Below are positions 22,706-34,194 of a DNA stretch of 64,000 bases, one piece after another. This DNA comes from Microglena sp. YARC (lineage: Eukaryota > Chlorophyta > Chlorophyceae > Chlamydomonadales > Chlamydomonadaceae), in contig CM039467.1 in NCBI GenBank assembly GCA_022414725.1, forward strand, positions 14,188,432 through 14,252,431. The letters run 5' to 3'. The translations under genes were made by a program, and so were the position numbers. Positions within the stretch are counted from its first letter, which is position 1, and each line of letters starts with the position of its first letter. The notes beneath the pieces were generated by a model that saw only the letters and a program-made list of their open reading frames with translations, ran no database searches and was not told where the DNA came from.

Positions 22706-22706
22706 C
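22607..22706 (+). repeat. (ATG)n microsatellite
   Basis: About 30 ATG units directly after the donor of RBR-A exon 2. RBR-B has a short (ATC/CGT) version at the corresponding intron position (42795-42855), so the tract predates the duplication. Confidence 0.85.
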
Positions 22707-22856
22707 ATCTCATCTTTATGTCCGCAATGACCATCCATCTGCTCTACCTGTTACTGATACACTCTAGGTAGCTATTTGGAGCGTTAATTAGCATATCAAT
22801 CTCCATCAATGGGGCGGGACATAAAACTTGACTCAACCCACCTACCATCAACCACT

Positions 22857-24585
22857 TGCTGCTCCCAAGCTTTGCGCCAAGCTGATGATGGCTATTTGGC
22901 GCCTGAGCTAGCATATCAATATCCATCAATGGGGCGGGAATATCAATGGTGCCTGACTCAACCCCAACCCCCCATCCACTTACCTCCCAAGCTTTGCGCC
23001 AAGCTGATGATGGCTATTTGGCGCCTGAGCTAGCATATCAATATCCATCAATGGGGCGGGAATATCAATGGGTGCCTGACTCAACCCCACCTACCTTCCC
23101 CCATCCCACTTGCTGCTCCCAAGCTTTGCGCCAAGCTGATGATGGCTATTTGGCGCCTGAGCTAGCATATCAATATCCATCAATGGGGCGGGAATATCAA
23201 TGGGTGCCTGACTCAACCCCACCTACCTTCCCCCATCCCACTTACTGCTCCCAAGCTTTGCGCCAAGCTGATGATGGCTATTTGGCGCCTGAGCTAGCAT
23301 ATCAATATCCATCAATGGGGCGGGAATATCAATGGGTGCCTGACTCAACCCCACCTACCTTCCCCCATCCCACTTACTGCTCCCAAGCTTTGCGCCAAGC
23401 TGATGATGGCTATTTGGCGCCTGAGCTAGCATATCAATATCCATCAATGGGGCGGGAATATCAATGGGTGCCTGACTCAACCCCACCTACCTTCCCCCAT
23501 CCCACTTACTGCTCCCAAGCTTTGCGCCAAGCTGATGATGGCTATTTGGCGCCTGAGCTAGCATATCAATATCCATCAATGGGGCGGGAATATCAATGGG
23601 TGCCTGACTCAACCCCACCTACCTTCCCCCATCCCACTTACTGCTCCCAAGCTTTGCGCCAAGCTGATGATGGCTATTTGGCGCCTGAGCTAGCATATCA
23701 ATATCCATCAATGGGGCGGGAATATCAATGGGTGCCTGACTCAACCCCACCTACCTTCCCCCCATCCCACTTACTGCTCCCAAGCTTTGCGCCAAGCTGA
23801 TGATGGCTATTTGGCGCCTGAGCTAGCATATCAATATCCATCAATGGGGCGGGAATATCAATGGGTGCCTGACTCAACCCCACCTACCTTCCCCCATCCC
23901 ACTTACTGCTCCCAAGCTTTGCGCCAAGCTGATGATGGCTATTTGGCGCCTGAGCTAGCATATCAATATCCATCAATGGGGCGGGAATATCAATGGGTGC
24001 CTGACTCAACCCCACCTACCTTCCCCCATCCCACTTACTGCTCCCAAGCTTTGCGCCAAGCTGATGATGGCTATTTGGCGCCTGAGCTAGCATATCAATA
24101 TCCATCAATGGGGCGGGAATATCAATGGGTGCCTGACTCAACCCCACCTACCTTCCCCCATCCCACTTACTGCTCCCAAGCTTTGCGCCAAGCTGATGAT
24201 GGCTATTTGGCGCCTGAGCTAGCATATCAATATCCATCAATGGGCGGGGAATATCAATGGGTGCCTGACTCAACCCCACCTACCTTCCCCCATCCCACTT
24301 ACTGCTCCCAAGCTTTGCGCAAAGCTGATGATGGCTATTTGGCGCCTGAGCTAGCATATCAATATCCATCAATGGGGCGGGAATATCAATGGGTGCCTGA
24401 CTCAACCCCACCTACCTTCCCCCATCCCACTTACTGCTCCCAAGCTTTGCGCCAAGCTGATGATGGCTATTTGGCGCCTGAGCTAGCATATCAATATCCA
24501 TCAATGGGGCGGGAATATCAATGGGTGCCTGACTCAACCCCACCTACCTTCCTCCATCCCACTTGCTGCTTCCAGGCTTTGCGCC
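22857..24585 (+). repeat. 132-bp intronic repeat derived from an exon acceptor, about 13 copies
   Basis: Units of 132 bp each contain TGCTCCCAAGCTTTGCGCC, a diverged copy of the acceptor plus first bases of the IBR exon (TGCTTCCAG|GCTTTGCGCC at 24576). They then run through GATGGCTATTTGGCGCCTGA and CCCACCTACCTTCCCCCATC. Copies are nearly identical. The unit is 44 codons with no stop in one frame, giving two long open frames offset by a 1-base insertion at about 23757. RBR-B has only one or two units at the equivalent place (42555-42745, minus sense). Confidence 0.9.
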
Positions 24586-25124
24586 AGGCTGAGGTGCTAA
24601 GTGCCATCGACCCATCTGCCCCTTCAAGGAATGCTCGGCACTGCTGTTGAATTCGGAAGACTATGCGAGAGATAGACCCTCAGAGTGCCTTGAGTGCAAT
24701 TGCCTCTTCTTTCCCACGTGTCGCATTACAGCCTGGCATAAGGTGTGCAAACGTACACTATGACACAGAATAGGCCTAGTTGCCAATACTTTGTTAAATA
24801 GACTACCTTGAACGTGGCTTAAAAGTCACTTTTATTCCAAGCATACAGTGTACTTACACGTGATAGGTGTGAGTGTAAAAAAATGCTAAAGGACATCTGG
24901 ACAGGCACCATCACACTGGTAAAACAACAACAAAAATCTACCGGTTGTGGTCGCTAGGGTAAGTAGCCAGTTGATTCACTGGTTCTTATTGTTATCAGGC
25001 CAAAACAAGGGTCTAATTGTGGCGGTTTTATCATCGTCATTTTTATGTTTTTGAAATGATTTTCACCCCAGGAAGTGACACATATTACACAATTCGGTGC
25101 ATGTGCGAGGTTGAAGGTATATGA

Positions 25125-25500
25125 AGCATTATTGTCCCCCTCTTGAAGTCCCCCTTGTAGCAGTACAGCACCTCTTGAAGCACTACAGCCCCTTGTGCAG
25201 CCCCTCTTGAAGCAGCATAGTCCATCTTGAAGAAATGCAGTCCCTCTTTGAAGCTGTACAGTCCTTCTAGAAGCAGTACAGCCCCTCTTGAAGCAGTATT
25301 GTCCCTCTTGAAGCAGTTTAGTCCCTCTTGAATAATTATAGTCCCTCTTGGAGCAGTACAGATCCTTTTGAAGCAGTACAGCCCCTCTTTAAGCAGTATT
25401 GTCCCTCTTGAAGCAGTACAGCTCCTCTTGAAGCAGAACAGTCCCTCTGAAGCAGTACAGTCCCTCTTGAAGCAGTACAGTCCCTCTTTAAGCATGCATA
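25125..25500 (+). repeat. ~19-bp minisatellite, RBR-A intron 3
   Basis: About 20 units of GAAGCAGTACAGTCCCTCTT. The reverse complement of the same unit occurs in RBR-B intron 3 at 41150-41615. Confidence 0.85.
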
Positions 25501-25549
25501 TGTTCAGCCATTCGCTATATGTTAGGCTATCAAAATGCCAAAAGCCATC

Positions 25550-25600
25550 ATGTGACAGGGGCTTACTTGCGATGAGTTTGGTCATACAGCCATCTGGGAT
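25550..25600 (+). repeat. Decayed acceptor-side copy of RBR-A exon 4
   Basis: GTGACAGGGGCTTACTTGCG and ATGAGTTTGGTCA exactly precede the true exon 4 start at 25745 by about 192 bp, then diverge. Confidence 0.7.
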
Positions 25601-26029
25601 ATGTTCATATTATATCTCTACAAACATGCGTACCGCGATCTGATATATGTCTATATTCTATCTCTTCGAACATACATACTGTCATCTAATTTATGCATAT
25701 TTTGCTTTACAAAGCCCGATGCCATCCATCATATCCCGTGACAGGGGCTTACTTGCGATGAGTTTGGTCAGCTACCCACACACCAGCGCTCAAGTGAGGA
25801 AGCCGAAGTGCTGAACATGGCAAAGGAAATGCTGTGGAAGCAGTGCCCAGCTTGCAAGTTGTATGTGAGTGCGATGTTGATTCCCACCCTCACCCACCCA
25901 CCCACCCACCCAGGCCTGCAAGCTAGCCGACTGGTCCGAGGAACTGCTAGGCCATGCATTAAAAGAAAGACAAACCAAACCAACTCTCCCCCACCCCCCA
26001 CCCCAAACATACACTCCACCCACATTCTG

Positions 26030-26085
26030 GGTAAAAGGAGTGCCCAGATTCTTGGACAAATTGTATGTGAGTGCAGCGTGTCTTC
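26030..26085 (+). repeat. Decayed donor-side copy of RBR-A exon 4
   Basis: AGTGCCCAGATTCTTGGACA and AATTGTATGTGAGTGCAG reproduce the end of exon 4 and its donor (25840-25875) downstream of the real exon. Confidence 0.65.
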
Positions 26086-26204
26086 CCAGTCAATTCATGT
26101 GACATGCATGCTACCTGCTACCTGTTTCACTCCATCAGCTAAGTGATGCAGCTACCAGGTTTACGAAGTATCACCTGCCCCTATTCTCTCTGCCTGTCTC
26201 TCTA

Positions 26205-26267
<63 letters not shown>

Positions 26268-26275
26268 GTCTCTCT
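26205..26275 (+). repeat. (TGTC)n microsatellite
   Basis: About 14 TGTC units in RBR-A intron 4. Confidence 0.9.
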
Positions 26276-26494
26276 TATAAACGGTGTCACACAACAATGC
26301 TGTGGTCCAACCGCCACACAGCAATACCACACAACAATATCACACAACAATGTTGCGGTCCAACTGTCCAGAAATGTATACCCCTTCAGTTCGTCTCTAT
26401 ATCTCTCCCTTCCTTCCCTCCCTACCTCTCACATGCACAGTGTATAAATTGAATAAAGCCCCATACACGGACAAGTACCACACCAATATTTGTT

Positions 26495-27720
26495 TATGTC
26501 CAGATTGAGCGCATTGTTGGACGTAACCACATGCAGTTTATATACTATTGTTGGATGAAGCCCCATACATGAATGCTAGTGATTTCTTTTTTCAAATCTG
26601 AAAGTGGGGGTTTTCTAGCTTTATGGTTTAGGGGCTCCTCCTGGGACAGCGTTTTACTGCTTTTTATAGCTTTTTTTGCTTTTAGGGCCATTTTAGGACA
26701 AAACAAAAAAACTTTATTACTTTTTATGGCGATTACTTCGCTAAAACGGGATCAAAACTAGCAATCGCTATATACGGGGGGAAAAACAATTTTACCGCCC
26801 CCCTGATGAACGCATACTCCACCATTGTTTTGTTGTGTTCATATTGAGCGCATTGTTGGACGTAACCACATGCAGTTCATATATTCTTGTTGAACGCCAT
26901 TCTAACTGAATCCTCGATGTCACTGGTATGTGTCGGGAGAGCCACCTCCTTAGGTGAAGTACCTTTCACAACTTCAAAAAAAGCCCTATACATGAACGAA
27001 TGCCTCACCATTGTTTTTCTGTGTCCAGATTGAGCGCACTCTTGGACGTAACCACATGCAGTTCATATTTTATTGTTGAATAAAGCCCCATGCATGAACG
27101 CATGCCTCACCATTGTTTTTTTGTCCAGATTGAGCGCACTGTCGGATGTAACCAAATGCAGTTCATATATTATTGTACAATAAAGCCCAATGCATGAATG
27201 CATATCTCACCATTGTTTTTGTGTGCCCAGATTGAGCGCACTTTTGGACGTAACCACATGCAAATCACATATTCTTGTCGAATAAAGCCCCATACATGAA
27301 CAAATACCACACCATTATTTGTTTATGTCCAGATTGAGCGCACTGTTGGACGTAACCACATGCGGTGCATATATTATTGTTGAATAAAGCCCCATATATC
27401 AATATATGAACAAATGCCTCACCATTGTTTTTTTGTGACCAGAGTGAGCGCACTGTTGGATGTAACCACATACGATGCTGCTGTGGGATGGACTTCTGCT
27501 ACCGACGTGGAGTCGGGTACCGGTATACCAACACGAAAATACCACCCCTCCCCTCCCCTTCAAAAATACAGTGCACGCATTTGAAGTGCCTGAAAGTCTC
27601 ATGTATGCCTCACGTGGTGCACCAATATGTCTCCATGTTCAGATTGAGCGGATTGTTGGAGGATGCAACCACATGCGATGCCGCTGTGGGGTTGAATTCT
27701 GCCACCGATGTTGAGTCATG
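26495..27720 (+). repeat. Eight decayed acceptor-side copies of the RING2 exon
   Basis: CCAGATTGAGCGCA(C/T)T or a close variant, followed by GGA(C/T)GTAACCACATGC, recurs at about 26501, 26846, 27028, 27126, 27231, 27330, 27440 and 27641. The functional exon follows at 27808. Each copy has an acceptor-like CAG. Most lose similarity after about 35-45 bases, while the two nearest to the real exon extend through most of it. Intervening filler includes AATAAAGCCCCATACATGAA. Confidence 0.85.
26580..26790 (+). repeat. Dispersed repeat D, copy 3
   Basis: AAATCTGAAAGTGGGGGTTT, GCTCCTCCTGGGACAGCGTT, TTTTTATAGC and a terminal GCAATCGCTATATACGG. It lies among the RING2 exon fragments. Confidence 0.55.
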
Positions 27721-27944
27721 TACTGGAATACCAATAAGAGAATATCAGCTGCTTTTTTATTGCCTAAATGTCCCATTTATGCCTTAGCAATATGTCTGCA
27801 TGTCCAGATTGAGCGCACTGTTGGATGTAACCACATGCGGTGCCGCTGTGGAGTGGAATTCGGCTATCGATGCGGAGTAAGGTACACCAATAAGAGACCA
27901 AGAGCGGGAGGTATGTCCGTGCATGCCTTTTAGGATACATGTAA

Positions 27945-30070
27945 TACAATCGTTATATAACCTAGACACCTAGACCCTTGTTTTTGCAATCGTTATATAA
28001 CCAAGACACCTAGACCCTTGTTTTTGCAATCGTTATATACCCAAGACACCTAGACCCTTGTTTTTGCAATCGTTATATACCCAAGACACCTAGACCCTTG
28101 TTTTTGCAATCGTTATATACACAAGACACCTAGACCCTTGTTTTTGCAATTGTTATATACCCAAGACACCTAGACCCTTGTTTTTGCAATCGTTATATAC
28201 CCAAGACACCTAGACCCTTGTTTTTGCAATCGTTATATACCCAAGACACCTAGACCCTTGTTTTTGCAATCGTTATATACCCAAGACACCTAGACCCTTG
28301 TTTTTGCAATCGTTATATACCCAAGACACCTAGACCCTTGTTTTTTGCAATCGTTATATACCCAAGACACCTAGACCCTTGTTTTTGCAATCGTTATATA
28401 CCCAAGACACCTAGACCCTTGTTTTTGCAATCGTTATATACCCAAGACACCTAGACCCTTGTTTTTGCAATCGTTATATACCCAAGACACCTAGACCCTT
28501 GTTTTTTGCAATCGTTATATAACCAAGACACCTAGACCCTTGTTTTTGCAATCGTTATATACCCAAGACACCTAGACCCTTGTTTTTGCAATCGTTATAT
28601 ACCCAAGACACCTAGACCCTTGTTTTTGCAATCGTTATATACCCAAGACACCTAGACCCTTGTTTTTGCAATCGTTATATACCCAAGACACCTAGACCCT
28701 TGTTTTGCAATCGTTATATACCCAAGACACCTAGACCCTTGTTTTTGCAATCGTTATATACCCAAGACACCTAGACCCTTGTTTTTGCAATCGTTATATA
28801 CCCAAGACACCTAGACCCTTGTTTTTGCAATCGTTATATAACCAAGACACCTAGACCCTTGTTTTTGCAATCGTTATATACCCAAGACACCTAGACCCTT
28901 GTTTTTGCAATCGTTATATAACCCAAGACACCTAGACCCTTGTTTTTGCAATCGTTATATACCCAAGACACCTAGACCCTTGTTTTTGCAATCGTTATAT
29001 ACCCAAGACACCTAGACCCTTGTTTTTGCAATCGTTATATACCCAAGACACCTAGACCCTTGTTTTTGCAATCGTTATATAACCAAGACACCTAGACCCT
29101 TGTTTTTGCAATTGTTATATACCCAAGATACCTAGACCCTTGTTTTTGCAATCGTTATATAACCAAGACACCTAGACCCTTGTTTTTGCAATTGTTATAT
29201 ACCCAAGACACCTAGACCCTTGTTTTTGCAATCGTTATATACCCAAGACACCTAGACCCTTGTTTTTGCAATCGTTATATACCCAAGACACCTAGACCCT
29301 TGTTTTTGCAATCGTTATATACCCAAGACACCTAGACCCTTGTTTTTGCAATTGTTATATACCCAAGATACCTAGACCCTTGTTGTTGCAATCGTTATAT
29401 AACCAAGACACCTAGACCCTTGTTTTTGCAATTGTTATATACCCATGACACCTAGACCCTTGTTTTTTCAATCGTTATATACCCAAGACACCTAGACCCT
29501 TGTTTTTGCAATCGTTATATACCCAAGACACCTAGACCCTTGTTTTTGCAATCGTTATATACCCAAGACACCTAGACCCTTGTTTTTGCAATCGTTATAT
29601 ACCCAAGACACCTAGACCCTTGTTTTTGCAATGGTTATATACCCAAGACACCTAGACCCTTGTTTTTGCAATCGTTATATACCCAAGACACCTAGACCCT
29701 TGTTTTTGCAATCGTTATATACCCAAGACACCTAGACCCTTGTTTTTTGCAATCGTTATATACCAAGACACCTAGACCCTTGTTTTTGCAATCGTTATAT
29801 ACCCAAGACACCTAGACCCTGTTTTTGCAATCGTTATATACCCAAGACACCTAGACCCTTGTTTTTGCAATCGTTATATACCCAAGACACCTAGACCCTT
29901 GTTTTTGCAATTGTTATATACCCAAGACACCTAGACCCTTGTTTTTGCAATCGTTATATAACCAAGACACCTAGACCCTTGTTTTTGCAATCGTTATATA
30001 CCCAAGACACCTAGACCCTTGTTTTTGCAATCGTTATTTAACCAAGACACCTAGACCCTTGTTTTTGCAA
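27945..30070 (+). repeat. 40-bp satellite-like array, about 53 copies
   Basis: About 2.1 kb of a 40-bp unit: ACCCAAGACACCTAGACCCT followed by TGTTTTTGCAATCGTTATAT. Copies differ by occasional single-base changes or T-run length. It occupies the RBR-A intron between the RING2 and last exons. Confidence 0.97.
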
Positions 30071-30159
30071 TAAAAACAACAACAATTGGTAAACTAACTG
30101 GCGCTATACCCTTTAAAAGCAACCACAACCGGTACATCTGTTGTTATTGCACTAGTAAA

Positions 30160-30585
30160 TGATAGGCGTTGAGCACACTGTTGGACACCAATAAGAGACT
30201 AAGAGCGGGGGTTAATTCAAATATATGCATGCATTTAAAGATAGATGTATATATGTATGTTCCAGTCCAGGGGTAGGCCAAATAGGATAAAGGGACTTGC
30301 CCAACCGTGTAGGAAGGGCTTACAAAGTTAAAGGACTAATGAACTGAACCCCGAACAATCGTTTTACCAAGGGGGCCCTGAGTTCGTGCTAGAGTGATCA
30401 TTTCATTCTACAATATAATTAAATAATCATCTCATCTATGCATGCATTTCAGGATAGATGTAAATGATAGGCATTGATCATGAAGATGGCAGTGGCCTTG
30501 GCCTTTCAATGTTATTTTACTAGTAATTGATAGGCGTTGAGCACACTGTTGGTCACAAACAAAAGACCAAGAGCGGGGGGTAATA
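30160..30585 (+). repeat. Donor-side copies of the RBR-A RING2 exon
   Basis: GACACCAATAAGAGACTAAG with AGCGGGGGT (about 30183-30212), and a second at about 30548-30580, repeat the end of exon 5 (27885-27912), downstream of the 40-bp array. Both are preceded by GTTGAGCACACTGTTGG, from the exon's start. Confidence 0.7.
30263..30425 (+). mobile_element. Dispersed element B, copy
   Basis: Follows GTATATATGTATGT. It has TCCAGTCCAGGGGTAGGCCA, GGACTTGCCCAACCGTGTAG, GAACTGAACCCCGAACAATC and GGGGGCCCTGAGTTCGTGCT. About 160 bp, non-coding. Confidence 0.65.
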
Positions 30586-30594
30586 CAAATCTAT

Positions 30595-31260
30595 GCAAGC
30601 ATTTCCGGATAGATGTAAATGATAGGCATTGGCCATGACGATGGCAATTTTGGCCTTTCGTTGTTATTCTACCAGTGTGAAGGTGCTTGTCCTTTTATAT
30701 TTCTCCACACTCAGCCCCAATAATTCTAGCCATACATGCATCCCATCCAACCCCCTTCCCCCTTCCCCCCCCCCCCCCCCCCCCCACACACACACACATC
30801 CTCACACAAACAACACACATACACACGTACAACGCCCTCAAGAACCCCATCCATGATAGCCATCCATGCACCCCCCCCCCCCATTTTCCCCCCCCTTCAC
30901 ACCCACCCACCCACCCACCCACCCACCCACATCCTCACACAAATAACACACATACGCACATACACCCCCCCACAAGTTGCATGTATGTACATTGTATGTA
31001 CAAGCATTGGTCATGAAGATGACAGTTTTGGCCTTTCGTTGTTACCATACCAGTGTGAAGGTGCTTGTCCTTTTATATCTCTCCACACTCACACATGTTG
31101 CATGTATGTGTACAATTTTGTATTTTAAATTTCGAATTTCGTTTTTTTTTTTTTTGCCCGCATAATCCCCAATAAAAATCATTATTGTCTCTGGGTGGCT
31201 CATGTTAGCTTGGGGGAGGCCGTACACTGTATGTACAAGCATTGGTCATGAAGATGACAG
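30595..31260 (+). repeat. Triplicated segment in RBR-A intron 5
   Basis: GGCATTGGCCATGACGATGG / GCATTGGTCATGAAGATGAC with TTTTGGCCTTTCGTTGTTA recurs at about 30625, 31003 and 31235. The first two also include GTGAAGGTGCTTGTCCTTTT. C-rich and CA microsatellites separate them. Possibly copies of a lost or alternative exon. Confidence 0.55.
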
Positions 31261-31524
31261 TTTTGGCCTTGTCCAACTTTGACCCTAGTTAGAACCCCAC
31301 CTGGTTCCCTTCCATTCCCCGTCCAGTCACACAAATGCCCGCATCAACTAAATAGCTGCCTAACCAAAATAGCTTCCTAACCTAAATAGCTGCCTAACTT
31401 AAATAGCTGCCTAAAAGCTAGCCCCCCCCACATATGTTTTCCCCCACTGCGGTTGCCTTGCGGACATCTCTCCTATGCACATGCCCACAACAAGCCCAAT
31501 TATACTGACCACGTTCCAATCTCC

Positions 31525-31728
31525 CGTTTCGACGATTGGCTCAATGGTTGAGTTCGTTGAAATCAGGCAGAAGGTGTGGGGTTCGAGTCCCTACGGTTGC
31601 GCCTAGTGTTCACAGTCGCTGTCAACCGCCATTGTAGCACTGTCCGGGTAAAGTAGCAGCCCGTTCTCTACCGCCGTAAGACAGGGCTTCCTTAATCCCA
31701 CGCCCCACCAGGCGTTATCATTACTGAC
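31525..31728 (+). mobile_element. tRNA-derived SINE, complete copy
   Basis: The head has an A box TGGCTCAATGG (31537-31547) and a B box GGTTCGAGTCC (31580-31590) with tRNA-like spacing. The body starts GCGCCTAGTGTTCACAGTCG, has CCGCCATTGTAGCACTGTCC, and ends CACGCCCCACCAGGCG. About 200 bp, just before the last RBR-A exon. The two boxes match the RNA polymerase III internal promoter consensus, so self-promoted transcription is plausible. Confidence 0.75.
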
Positions 31729-32021
31729 CATAGTCCAACATATTAAGAAACCCACCTGCATCTGAACCTACAGGGAACCCTGGGTGTAAATGCGACCTCT
31801 TTGACGTCCCAGCAGAGGGTGAGGAGCATGCTGCTCCTGCTGCTGCTGCCCCTGCTCCTCCTGCTGCTCCAGCACCTCAGCGTTACTATAACCGGAGGGT
31901 TCGACGTGGATTATATAAGCAAAGGACACGTTGTCTTAGCCATTTGCGATGCGCGTATGACTCAATCCTTCAGTGCCCGGAGGGAGAAGACTGCGTGTAC
32001 AGACACGATGAGGACCATTAA

Positions 32022-33240
32022 GTTGGTACCAGTTGTAAGTTGGTACGATACTACCATCCAGTTGTAAGTTGGTACCAGCTGTAACCAACAACTCTTCGTT
32101 TCTTCTACTACCGGAGGGTCTGGCATGGAAAGGGGGCACGAAAGCCTATTAGGCCATATCAATGCCGGCGTGCTGCCTCAATCTATGATTGCGTGCCGGT
32201 GTCCATTGCCGGCCGGCTTGCTGCCTCAATCCATGATTGCGTGCCGGCGTCCAATGCGTTCTGGCGTGCTGCCTGCCTGCCTCAGTCTATGATTGCTTGC
32301 CGGCGTCCATTGCGTGCTGGCGCGCTGCCTCAATCCAGGGTTGCGTGCCGGCGTCCATTGCGTGCCGGTGTGCTGCCAGTGTCCATTGCGTGCTGGCGTG
32401 CTGCCTAAATGCATGATTGCGTGCCGCTGTCTATTGCGTGCCGGTGTGCTGCCAGTGTCCACTGCGTGCTGGCGTGCTGCCTAAATGCATGATTGCGTGC
32501 TGCTGTCCATTGCCTGCCGGCGTGCTGCCAGTGTCCATTGCCTGCTGGCGTGCTGCCTCAATCTATGCTTGCGTGCGAGCGTCCATTGCAGGCCTTGCTA
32601 CCTCAATCCAGGATTGTGTGCCAGCGTCCATTGCCTGCCGGCGTGCTGCCTCAATCTATGCTTGCGGGCGGGCGTCCATTGCGGGCCTTGCTACCTCAAT
32701 CCAGGATTGTGTGCCAGCGTCCATTGCCTGCCGGCGTGCTGCCTCAATCTATGCTTGTGTGCGGGCGTCCATTGCGGGCCTTGCTACCTCAATCCAGGAT
32801 TGTGTGCCAGCGTCCATTGCCTTCCGGCGTGCTGCCTCAATCTATGCTTGCGTGCGGGCGTCCATTGCGCGCCTTGCTACCTCAATTTAGGATTGTGTGC
32901 CAGCGTCCATTGCCTTCCGGCGTGCTGCCTCAATCTATGCTTGCGTGCGGGCGTCCATCGCGGGCCGGCGTGCTGCCTCAACCCATGATTGTGTGCCAGC
33001 CTCCATTGCTTGCTGGTGTGCTACTGGCGTGCTGCCTTAATCCATGGTTGCGTGCCGGCGTCCATTGCGTGCCGGCTTGTTGCCTCAATCCATGATTGCG
33101 TGCCAGCACGCTGTCAATGTGCTGCCGGCTTGCGTGCCGGCATGCATCCATCGCGTGCCGGCTTGCTGCCATAATCCGTAATTGCAAATGGGGAGAAGAC
33201 TGCATGTAGACACACGATGAGGCCTATCAGGTTTGAAAAA
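32022..33240 (+). repeat. ~48-bp minisatellite after the RBR-A stop
   Basis: From 32160 to 33180 there are about 20 diverged units of GTCCATTGCGTGCCGGCGTG and CTGCCTCAATCCATGATTGC. All three plus frames are open in places, but composition is purely repetitive. 32022-32160 and 33185-33240 hold short duplicates of the RBR-A last-exon end (GGGAGAAGACTGCGTGTA, ACACGATGAGG). Confidence 0.8.
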
Positions 33241-33439
33241 CTGGAGTAGTTTTTTTTGTTTTCGCTGTTTTCACCTGGTTTTCTCTATCAAGTTTGAAAA
33301 ACTGGAGTAGTCTCTATTCAAGAGAATTCACTTTTAGGGCACCCTTCAGCATATGTTGTTTGCTATTTGTGAGACAGCCAGTAATATAATAGGATGGCAA
33401 TGCCCGATGGCCTGAATCATATAAAAGTAAGAAGAGGTT

Positions 33440-33620
33440 GCAATCATGCTTCCGCTTGGGAAGAAATAGGTTTGATTTTGTTTTCAAATCTGAAAGAGCA
33501 AATCTTATTCCTCTTTTTTTTGCCTCCTCCCAGGACAGCATCCTCATTCCGATTTTAGGAATGGGTTTGATTTTGTTCCATTTTATCAGAGCATTGTTTT
33601 TTTATAAGAAGCCTCTGGAT
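33440..33620 (+). repeat. Dispersed repeat D, diverged copy
   Basis: GTTTTCAAATCTGAAAGAGC, TGCCTCCTCCCAGGACAGCA and an AT-rich end. It is in the space between the two RBR genes. Confidence 0.45.
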
Positions 33621-34190
33621 TGTGTAGGGTAAAAGGTAGGCCTAGGCGCCGCAAGCGATGCGGAACATTAGCAGAGAGTGTTGGCTATGAGCGACAGGTG
33701 GCAACGGAATCGAGTGCAGCGGACCAAAGCCAGAGTTTACAAGACAGGGTTACCTGGCTTCGTGTTACAGACGAACCCTTTGATACATGCCCGTGCCTCT
33801 TCGACACCTAAGACATATGGCAGATTCACTGGAGCAGCAATAATATAGGTTCCAGACCCTGTTGATAGGAGTTGTAATGAGATGAGAAGACAGTTCCATG
33901 AATCCAATAGCAATAAAAGAGGGCGACATCTATAAAGCAGCAATAGTGTAGGCTTTTGTACAAAATAAGCACATAGCCCGAATGGAGATTATGATAAAAC
34001 TTGGACAGGGGGGAGGGGGGGGGGGGCGATGACACATGCATTGGCAAACCTCGACAGCCCGTGGCGAAATCCACAGCCACGACGATAGAACATTTAAAAC
34101 AATGGCATTATCAGATAGGGACAACTAGTGGACTATGTTATGGCCATAGGCAACAATAGTACACAATTTTTTATATACCGGTAAGTTATG
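33620..34190. other. Intergenic, no gene seen
   Basis: Unique-looking sequence between the converging RBR genes, with a G run at 34008-34025. Short frames exist on both strands but none has domain-like content. Confidence 0.4.
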
Positions 34191-34194
34191 ATAA

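Larger units (their letters stand above)
18159..32021 (+). pseudogene. RBR-A: RING1-IBR-RING2 ubiquitin ligase with C-terminal CCCH, disrupted
   Basis: Six exons: 18159-18302, 21508-22560, 24576-24742, 25745-25864, 27808-27910 and 31774-32021. They match RBR-B one for one, with identical phases. RING1 begins at residue 314 (CIIC...GCGHHTCRDC...C-x4-C). RING2 keeps CPAC, the GCNHM catalytic-Cys motif and the terminal C-x-C-DLFD. The last exon ends in C-x7-C-x5-C-x3-H, followed by DEDH and a stop. Defects relative to RBR-B: a 13-bp deletion after codons for AIDPS in exon 3 removes the first IBR Cys and gives a stop at 24648-24650. LFCPTC has become LFFPTC and EFCYRC has become EFGYRC, each losing a zinc ligand. 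Exon 2 is 109 codons longer through an internal repeat (GxLASVxADSNxAQQ). It is probably a decaying paralogue. A truncated RING1 product, or rescue by alternative splicing, is possible. Confidence 0.8.

Noticed and set aside
22483..22738. Poly-His/poly-Ser minus-strand frames
   Set aside because: Direct products of the (ATG)n microsatellite in RBR-A intron 2.
27945..30070. CRISPR-like array
   Set aside because: The 40-bp units are contiguous, without distinct spacers, and lie in a eukaryotic intron. It is an ordinary tandem array.
32160..33100. Cys/Ala/Leu-rich frames of 157-200 codons
   Set aside because: They come from a diverged 48-bp minisatellite open in all three plus frames, so there is no evidence for any one product.
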